Both the position numbers and the translations under genes were made by a program. Below, one piece after another: positions 58,448 through 64,000 of a stretch of DNA of 64,000 nucleotides. This stretch comes from Streptomyces sp. CB02414 (GTDB lineage Bacteria > Actinomycetota > Actinomycetes > Streptomycetales > Streptomycetaceae), in the NCBI RefSeq assembly GCF_001905385.1, contig NZ_LIPF01000006.1:489510-553509 (forward strand). The letters are read 5' to 3'. The notes below the pieces were generated by a model. It was not told the origin of the DNA, searched no databases, and was given only the letters and a program-made list of their open reading frames with translations. The first letter of the stretch is position 1, and the number at the start of each line of letters is the position of its first letter.

Positions 58448-59860
58448 ATGCGGGACCCGCTGACCGTTCTCACCGACGCCTTCACGTCCTTCCTCTTCGG
58501 GAAGGTGGAGACCACCCGCCTCCCCGTCCGCACCTCCACGGGCCAGGCGCAGGCCGTCTACCTCCCCACCGCCGCGCCCGGCCTCGGCGACTCCGGCGTG
58601 ATCATCGGCCGCGAGGTCTACTCCGGCAAGGGCTACATCTACGACCCCTTCATGCTCTACGGCCAGCAGCTCCCCGCCCCGCACTGGCTGGTGCTCGGGG
58701 AGTCCGGCAACGGCAAGTCGGCGCTGGAGAAGACGTACGTCCTGCGCCAGCTCCGCTTCCGCGACCGCCAGGTCGTCGTGCTGGACGCCCAGGGCGAGGA
58801 CGGCGTCGGCGAGTGGAACCTCATCGCCGAGGAGCTGGGCATAACTCCCATCCGCCTCGACCCGATGGCCGCCCTGGACCACGGCATCCGGCTCAACCCG
58901 CTCGACCCGGCGATCACGACGACGGGCCAGCTCGCGCTGCTCCGCACGATCATCGAGGTCGCGATGGGCCACGGCCTGGACGAGCGCTCCGGCTTCGCGC
59001 TCAAGGTCGCGCACGCCTACGTCAACGAGACCATCGTCGAACGCCAGCCGGTCCTCACCGACATCGTCGAGCAGCTCCGCCACCCCGAGCCGGAGTCGGC
59101 CGAGGCGATGAACGTCGCCATAGACGACGTACGGGCGTGGGGCCTGGACGTGGCGCTCGTCCTCGACCGGCTCGTCGACGGCGACCTGCGCGGCATGTTC
59201 GACGGCCCGACGACGGTCGGCATCGACCTGGACGCACCCCTCATCGTCTTCGACCTCTCCCACATCGACCGCAACTCCATCGCCATGCCGATCCTGATGG
59301 CGATCGTGGGCGTGTGGCTGGAGCACACCTGGATCCGCCCCGACCGGAAGAAGCGCATCTTCCTGGTCGAGGAGGCCTGGCACATCATCAACAGCCCGTT
59401 CGTGGCGCAGCTGTTCCAGCGGCTGCTGAAGTTCGGGCGACGGCTCGGCCTGTCGTTCGTGGCGGTGGTGCACCACCTGTCGGACGTCGTGGACGGGGCG
59501 GCGGCGAGGGAGGCCGCGGCGATCCTGAAGATGGCCTCCACCCGCACCATCTACGCCCAGAAGGCCGACGAGGCCCGGGCCACCGGACGTGTCCTGGGCC
59601 TGCCGCGCTGGGCCGTGGAGATCATCCCGACCCTCACCCCCGGCATCGCGGTCTGGGACGTCAACGGCAACGTCCAGGTGGTCAAGCACCTGATCACGGA
59701 GACCGAACGCCCGCTGGTCTTCACCGACCGCGCGATGACCGAGTCCTCCTCGGACTTCAGCGACGACGCCCTGCGCGCCGCCGAACTGGAGGCGGAGGAA
59801 CGGGCGGCGGCGTTCGTGGAACAGCACATCGGCGACTCGTCCGAATCGACGGTGGCCTAG
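58448..59860 (+). CDS. VirB4-like ATPase
   Basis: A 470-residue ATPase from ATG 58448. Walker A is GESGNGKSA (84-92), in HWLVLGESGNGKSALEKTYV. Walker B is IFLVEEAW (302-310), and the helix ILKMASTRTIYAQKADEARA is a VirB4/TraC hallmark. There is no N-terminal VirB4 domain; that part seems supplied by the preceding gene. It energises assembly or transfer in type IV-like machines and acts at the inner membrane face. Confidence 0.9.
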   Translation: MRDPLTVLTDAFTSFLFGKVETTRLPVRTSTGQAQAVYLPTAAPGLGDSGVIIGREVYSGKGYIYDPFMLYGQQLPAPHWLVLGESGNGKSALEKTYVLRQLRFRDRQVVVLDAQGEDGVGEWNLIAEELGITPIRLDPMAALDHGIRLNPLDPAITTTGQLALLRTIIEVAMGHGLDERSGFALKVAHAYVNETIVERQPVLTDIVEQLRHPEPESAEAMNVAIDDVRAWGLDVALVLDRLVDGDLRGMFDGPTTVGIDLDAPLIVFDLSHIDRNSIAMPILMAIVGVWLEHTWIRPDRKKRIFLVEEAWHIINSPFVAQLFQRLLKFGRRLGLSFVAVVHHLSDVVDGAAAREAAAILKMASTRTIYAQKADEARATGRVLGLPRWAVEIIPTLTPGIAVWDVNGNVQVVKHLITETERPLVFTDRAMTESSSDFSDDALRAAELEAEERAAAFVEQHIGDSSESTVA

Positions 59861-59882
59861 GCGAGGGGGAGGCACGGGGCAG

Positions 59883-61334
59883 ATGAGACCGGACGACCAG
59901 CGACGAGACGGCCAGGGCGGCGGCATCCCGGACGGGCTGCTGATCGGCATACTCGCCTTCCTCCTCGGCATGACCCTGCTGGTGTGGACGGCGACCGGTC
60001 TCTCCGCCCTGTTCGCCCACGGCTCCTGGCCCGCCGGCGTGACCTTCACCGGCACGCCCGTGGCCATGCGCCACCTGGTCGCCGAACCCCACGACATCCC
60101 CGGCGCCTGGCCGGACACCCCCGCCTCCGAACTCTCCGGATACGGGCTGTTCTGGGGACTGTTCATCGGCCAGCTGATGGTGCTGGTCGTGGTGACCGTG
60201 TTCGTGATGGGGTCGGTGGCACGGTGGCGTGCGGTACGGCAGCGACGGCGGGCGGAGGCGAGGGCGACGGTCCCTCAGGAGCCGGAACAGGTGCACGAGG
60301 TCCCAACTCCGAGGGCACCGCAGGCCCCGCAACAGCCGGAACCGGCGGAGGAATCCCTCACTTCTGTGGCCGACAGTAAACGGGTGGGTGGGTGGGAAAC
60401 CCCCCGCGCCGAAGGCGCGGTCCAGTACGGCCCCCCGAACACCCGCCACGAAACCGCCGCCAACGCCCTGCGCGAAGCAGAAGGCGCCGCCCTCGTCATC
60501 ACCTCCAGCCCCGCCCTCTGGTCGGACACAAAGGACGCCCGCGCCAAACTGGGCCCCTGCCACCTCTACGACCCCGGCCACCTCTGCGACACCCCGGCCC
60601 GCCTCCACTGGTCCCCCACCACCGGCTGCGAGGACAGACAGACGGCCACGGCCCGGGCGGCCGCCCTCCTCGCACCGGTCCGCCCCACCGCCCGGCTCGA
60701 CCAGGCCCTCGGCGACACCGCCGAACTGCTCCTGCGCAGCTACCTGCACGCCGCCGCCATCGACGGCCGCACCGTCCGCCACGTCCACCGCTGGTCCCAG
60801 GGCCTGCAGATCCAGGACGCCGTACGCATCCTCCGTACCAACCCCAAGGCCGCGCCCGGTGCCGCGGGCGAACTCGAAGGCGCCCTCACCGCCCACCCCG
60901 ACCGCCGGGACATGGCCCAGCAGCTGACCACCCGGGCCCTGGCCGCCCTCTCCACGGTCAACATCCGCGAAGCCTGCAGTCCCAACCGAACTGATGCCCT
61001 CGCCTTGGATTCCTTCGTGCACGAACAGGGAACCCTTTACGTGGTGGGTGAATCCATCGAGGACCCTCGGACGAGCCCCGGCGCGATGCCGCTGCTGACG
61101 GCGCTCGTCTCAAGCGTGGTCGAGAGCGGCCGGCGCATGGCCGAACGGTCATCCTCCGGTCGCCTCGACCCACCACTCACCCTGGTCCTGGACGACGTGG
61201 CCGCCGTCGCGCCACTCCCCCAGCTCCCGGAACTGCTCACCACCGGAGCGGACCTCGGCCTGCCGACCCTGGCCCTCCTCCGCTCCCGCGAACAGGGCCG
61301 TGCCCGCTGGCCCCATGACGAACTCCCGGTCTGA
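59883..61334 (+). CDS. VirD4/TraG-like coupling protein without Walker A
   Basis: A 483-residue protein. Two transmembrane segments lie at 18-45 and 90-115, as in VirD4. A Pro/Glu/Ala linker follows. The ATPase-like part starts near 180: QYGPPNTRHETA stands where GPPRSGKGT is expected, so the P-loop Lys is lost. The next strand (AALVITSSPALWSD) and Walker B (LTLVLDDVA, about 432-440) are kept. The protein stops soon after LGLPTLALLRSREQGRARW, so the usual final 80-100 residues are absent. The bases 60382-60420 before the lost motif hold a G-rich run and hairpin. It may be an inactive coupling protein. Confidence 0.8.
   Translation: MRPDDQRRDGQGGGIPDGLLIGILAFLLGMTLLVWTATGLSALFAHGSWPAGVTFTGTPVAMRHLVAEPHDIPGAWPDTPASELSGYGLFWGLFIGQLMVLVVVTVFVMGSVARWRAVRQRRRAEARATVPQEPEQVHEVPTPRAPQAPQQPEPAEESLTSVADSKRVGGWETPRAEGAVQYGPPNTRHETAANALREAEGAALVITSSPALWSDTKDARAKLGPCHLYDPGHLCDTPARLHWSPTTGCEDRQTATARAAALLAPVRPTARLDQALGDTAELLLRSYLHAAAIDGRTVRHVHRWSQGLQIQDAVRILRTNPKAAPGAAGELEGALTAHPDRRDMAQQLTTRALAALSTVNIREACSPNRTDALALDSFVHEQGTLYVVGESIEDPRTSPGAMPLLTALVSSVVESGRRMAERSSSGRLDPPLTLVLDDVAAVAPLPQLPELLTTGADLGLPTLALLRSREQGRARWPHDELPV
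60382..60420 (+). repeat. (GGGT)3GGG run and adjoining hairpin inside the TraG-like gene
   Basis: GGGTGGGTGGGTGGG at 60382-60396 is a perfect G-quadruplex motif on the coding strand. It is followed by the 7-bp hairpin ccgcgcc-gaa-ggcgcgg (60404-60420). The pair lies in frame in the linker just before the region where the Walker A motif should be. It resembles a short intergenic repeat rather than coding sequence. Confidence 0.6.
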
Positions 61335-61358
61335 GCCCGGGGCACACGGCCGGCCGCC

Positions 61359-61922
61359 TCAGCGCTCGACCACGAACTCCAACTCGACCTCGCCGGTCTT
61401 CCCGCCCACCAGCGGCACCGTCCGCCCACTCGGCGCGAACCCGGCCTTCCGGTAGGCGCCCTGCGCCCGCCCGTTGTCCGGATGGACGATGAGCCGCACC
61501 CGCTCCAGACCGCTCGCCCAGGCCCACTCCAGCCCGGCGGCGAAAAGCGCCTTGGTCAGCCCGCTCCCCCGCCACTCGGGCCGGACGAACACCCCGACCA
61601 CGTGCCCCTGCCGCCGCTCCACGGGCAACCCGGCCCAGTCGTTCGTCCCGGCCTCCTCGACCAGCACGGCCAACGTGCCGAGCCACGCCCCTCCCGGCCC
61701 CTCGGCGACGATCTGCCGCGCCCCGGACGCGCCCTCGGCCGCCTTCGCCGCCCGCTCCTGCCAGTACGAGTCCGGCCGGCCCGCGGCATCGTCGTACGTC
61801 TCCAGGTACGCGAGGTGCGCCAGCGGGTCCCGCAGCGCACGCAGCCGCAGTTCCTTCACGGCGGGCCACTCGTCGGCGCGTATGGAGCGGATCACGTAGT
61901 CACCGGGAACCGAGGCACTCAT
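61359..61922 (-). CDS. GNAT family N-acetyltransferase
   Basis: A 187-residue GNAT from ATG 61922. The acetyl-CoA loop is VVGVFVRPEWRGSGLTKALF (V-x-P-x-x-R-G-x-G), and the last part IVHPDNGRAQGAYRKAGFAPSG is typical. Substrate unknown. It is divergent from, and its start nearly touches, the first ATG of the histidine kinase. Confidence 0.9.
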   Translation of the reverse strand: MSASVPGDYVIRSIRADEWPAVKELRLRALRDPLAHLAYLETYDDAAGRPDSYWQERAAKAAEGASGARQIVAEGPGGAWLGTLAVLVEEAGTNDWAGLPVERRQGHVVGVFVRPEWRGSGLTKALFAAGLEWAWASGLERVRLIVHPDNGRAQGAYRKAGFAPSGRTVPLVGGKTGEVELEFVVER

Positions 61923-62016
61923 GCGGGTCACCGTAATACCCCGGTACTACGCCCCTCACCTCATATACGGCCCCGAGGCGGACGCCCACCGGCCCCGGAA
62001 GCCCGACGATGGTCCG

Positions 62017-63273
62017 ATGGAGCCCGTGACCGAGGAAAGAGCCGCCGACCCCCTGACCGAGCACGTCCAACGCGTCGTCCGCCGGGTACGGGCCTTCGAC
62101 CGGCGCCGACCGCTCGTCTGGGACCTGCACCTCACCGCCTTCTGGGTCACGGCCGGCCTCATCGACTACACCGGCGGCGGCTGGCGCAACATCGCCCACA
62201 ACCTGGACGTCCCCGGCTGGCTGCTGCTCGTCATGACCCTGGGCTTCACGGTCCCCCTCCTGTGGCGCCGCAGCCACCCGGGGGCGGTGCTGCTCGCGAT
62301 GGCCCCGGTCGCCGTCGTCAACGCCTGGACCGGCGCCATCCTCCAAGCGGCCATGCTCCAGCTCCTCGTCGTCTTCCACATCGCCCTGCGCCTGCCCCTG
62401 CGCTCCCTGTGCTGGGCGACTCCCCTGGTGCTCACGCAGGTCCTCGTGTCCGGTCTCCGCCACGGGGACAGCGCGGGCTCCTGGAACCAGCAGTTCGGCT
62501 CCCAGCTCCTCTCCATCGGCGTGGCGGCGCTCATCGGCGTCACGGTCCGCACCCGCCGGAACTACACCGCCGCCCTCGAGGACCGCGCCCAACGCCTGGA
62601 GGTCGAACGCGACCAGCAGGCCCAGCTCGCCGCCGCCGCGGAACGCGCCCGCATCGCCCGCGAGATGCACGACATCATCGGCCACAACCTCTCCGTCATC
62701 ACGGGCCTCGCGGACGGCGGCCGGTACGCCGCCACCAAGTCCCCGGAGCGCGCCGCCCAGGCCCTCGACGCGATCGGCAACACCAGCCGCCAGGCCATGG
62801 GCGAACTCCGCCGTCTCCTCGACGTCCTGCGCGACGACGAGCAGAGCCGCCAGGAACCGGCCGAGCTGGCTCCCCAGCCTTCCCTCACCGACCTCGCCCC
62901 GCTCATCGACGGCGTCCGCCAGGCCGGCCTCCCCGTCCGCACGACCGTGCACGGCCGTCCCGACCTCCCCGCCGGCCGCCAGCTCGCCGTCTACCGCGTG
63001 ATCCAGGAGGCCCTGACCAACACCCTCAAGCACGCGGGCCCCGACGCCACCGCCGACATCGACCTCTCCTACGGCGACGGCGGCGCGGTCACCCTCACGA
63101 TCACGGACACGGGCCGCGACGCGCGGCCCGGCGCCACGACCGACGGCCGGGGACTTCCCGGGATGCGGGAGCGGACCGCCCTGTACGGCGGCACACTTGA
63201 GGCCGGCCCACGTTCCCGCCCCGAGCTGGGCTGGCGCGTCCACCTACACCTCCCGGAGGAGTCCCCGCAGTGA
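62017..63273 (+). CDS. NarX-type sensor histidine kinase
   Basis: A 418-residue kinase from ATG 62017; an ATG at 61921 would overlap the divergent GNAT start. Five hydrophobic segments lie in residues 40-180 (FWVTAGLIDY, WLLLVMTLGFTVPLL, AVLLAMAPVAVVNAW). HisKA_3 has the phosphorylated His218 in REMHDIIGHNLSVI. The ATPase shows YRVIQEALTNTLKHAG and GRGLPGMRERTALYGG. It overlaps the response regulator by 4 bp (GTGA). The signal is unknown; such kinases often sense cell wall or drug stress. Confidence 0.92.
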   Translation: MEPVTEERAADPLTEHVQRVVRRVRAFDRRRPLVWDLHLTAFWVTAGLIDYTGGGWRNIAHNLDVPGWLLLVMTLGFTVPLLWRRSHPGAVLLAMAPVAVVNAWTGAILQAAMLQLLVVFHIALRLPLRSLCWATPLVLTQVLVSGLRHGDSAGSWNQQFGSQLLSIGVAALIGVTVRTRRNYTAALEDRAQRLEVERDQQAQLAAAAERARIAREMHDIIGHNLSVITGLADGGRYAATKSPERAAQALDAIGNTSRQAMGELRRLLDVLRDDEQSRQEPAELAPQPSLTDLAPLIDGVRQAGLPVRTTVHGRPDLPAGRQLAVYRVIQEALTNTLKHAGPDATADIDLSYGDGGAVTLTITDTGRDARPGATTDGRGLPGMRERTALYGGTLEAGPRSRPELGWRVHLHLPEESPQ

Positions 63274-63938
63274 CCACCGTCCTCATCGCCGACGACCAGC
63301 CTCTCCAGCGGTTCGGTTTCCGGATGCTCCTGGAGAGCCAGGACGACATGACGGTCGTCGGCGAGGCGGCCAACGGCGCGGAAGCCGCCCGCATGGCGGC
63401 CGAACTCCACCCGGACGTCGTCCTCATGGACGTCCGCATGCCCGGCCTGGACGGCATCGAGGCCACCCGCCGCATCGTCGCCTCCGGAGGCCGCACCCGG
63501 ATCCTCATTCTCACGACCTTCGACCTCGACGAGTACGCCTACGCCGGTCTGCGCGCCGGCGCCTCCGGCTTCCTCGTCAAGGACGCCCAGCCCGAGGAAC
63601 TGCTCTCCGGCATCCGGGCGGTAGCCTCCGGCGACGCCGTGGTGGCCCCGAGCCTGACCCGCCGCCTGCTCGACGCCTACGTCCACCACCTGCCGGCTCC
63701 TGCCGCGGACACGCCGGACTCCCCCGATGCCCGCCTGGCCGGCCTCACCGACCGGGAGAGCGAGATCCTGCGCGTCCTGGGCCTCGGCTGGACCAACACG
63801 GAGATAGCGGAGCGCCTGCACCTGGCCGAGTCGACGGTGAAGACCCACGTGGGCCGCATCCTCGCCAAGACCGGCTCACGCGACCGCGTCCAGGCGGTCA
63901 TCCTGGCGTACGACACGAAACTCGTGAGACCGTCCTGA
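63270..63938 (+). CDS. NarL/LuxR family response regulator
   Basis: A 222-residue regulator from GTG 63270. The receiver (1-120) has the acidic pair DD (8-9), Asp54 (VVLMDVRMP) and Lys in FLVKDAQ. The LuxR-type helix-turn-helix (about 155-218) has LTDRESEILRVLGLGWTNTE and STVKTHVGRILAKTG. It is the partner of the kinase it overlaps. Confidence 0.94.
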   Translation: MTTVLIADDQPLQRFGFRMLLESQDDMTVVGEAANGAEAARMAAELHPDVVLMDVRMPGLDGIEATRRIVASGGRTRILILTTFDLDEYAYAGLRAGASGFLVKDAQPEELLSGIRAVASGDAVVAPSLTRRLLDAYVHHLPAPAADTPDSPDARLAGLTDRESEILRVLGLGWTNTEIAERLHLAESTVKTHVGRILAKTGSRDRVQAVILAYDTKLVRPS

Positions 63939-63957
63939 AAACCCCCTGAAACGCAGA

Positions 63958-63987
63958 AAACCCCGCACCGTTCCCGGTGCGGGGTTT
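63958..63987 (+). terminator. Terminator of the NarL-type two-component operon
   Basis: A 12-bp perfect stem, aaaccccgcacc (63958-63969) and its complement (63976-63987), with a 6-nt loop and a T-containing end (ggggtttcct). It lies 20 bp after the response regulator stop. Confidence 0.88.
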
Positions 63988-64000
63988 CCTCGCAATAATT

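Noticed and set aside
56501..60166. A 1221-codon open frame on the minus strand across the type IV-like genes
   Set aside because: It is the antisense shadow of four well-supported plus-strand genes; its product is low-complexity Val/Asp/Gly/Arg-rich sequence with no domain, as expected for high-GC DNA.
1..64000. CRISPR array, rRNA or tRNA genes
   Set aside because: No regularly spaced repeats and no cloverleaf-type sequence were seen; a tRNA search program would settle the point.

Overview
The window is a high-GC actinobacterial chromosome segment, almost certainly Streptomyces. GC-rich third codon positions dominate, GTG starts and 4-bp ATGA/GTGA stop-start overlaps are common, and from memory the gene order resembles the S. 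coelicolor region SCO4126-SCO4167 read in the opposite direction. Part of the core (rhodanese/sseC, LmeA-like DUF2993, glnR, mshD, pst genes, PhoU-like) also recalls the M. tuberculosis Rv0814c-Rv0821c neighbourhood. No tRNA, rRNA, CRISPR array or prophage was seen.

Layout. 1-13.5 kb: the end of a DsrE-like gene, two SDR oxidoreductases with a divergent TetR regulator, DUF3099, and a sulfurtransferase-DUF1416 operon preceded by a Cys-containing leader peptide. A palindromic MITE-like repeat follows, then an LmeA-like protein, a membrane protein, a MoaD/ThiS-like carrier, a hydrolase, glnR, a LacI regulator, and an HtrA-like protease with its two-component system. 13.5-29.4 kb is an accessory block: a PIN/RHH toxin-antitoxin pair, then a compact type VII secretion locus (DUF6177-like, EccC, MinD-like ATPase, EccD, small membrane protein). 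With it come an immunity-like gene, a 755-residue polymorphic-toxin-like protein, a DUF6507-like protein and two WXG100-like proteins, then a duplicated-domain lipoprotein and a DUF5753/DUF397 regulator pair.

29.5-51 kb returns to core: Uma2 nuclease, secreted 5'-nucleotidase, mshD, an ABC exporter with an anti-sigma-like protein and an ECF sigma gene carrying an apparent 1-base frameshift. A phosphate/polyphosphate block follows: ppk, CHAD protein, Nudix hydrolase, pstSCAB with a PHO box, and pit with a PhoU-like partner. Then come csoR with its operator, small proteins, a lipoprotein and a PAP2 phosphatase. 51-61.3 kb holds a conjugation-like (type IV secretion) set: a VirB1-like SLT-NlpC/P60 hydrolase, a 2-TM pilin-like protein, a TcpC/VirB8-like protein, a VirB6-like protein, an SCO6880-like protein, a VirB4-like ATPase and a VirD4/TraG-like protein that has lost its Walker A motif. 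No relaxase is present. The window ends with a GNAT gene, a NarL-type two-component system and a clear terminator.

The most novel parts are the ESX-toxin island, which has no EccB, EccE or mycosin in the window and carries an unrecognised C-terminal toxin domain with its neighbour immunity gene, and the relaxase-less type IV-like apparatus with a degenerate coupling protein. Locus correspondences to other genomes are from memory and were not checked by search.
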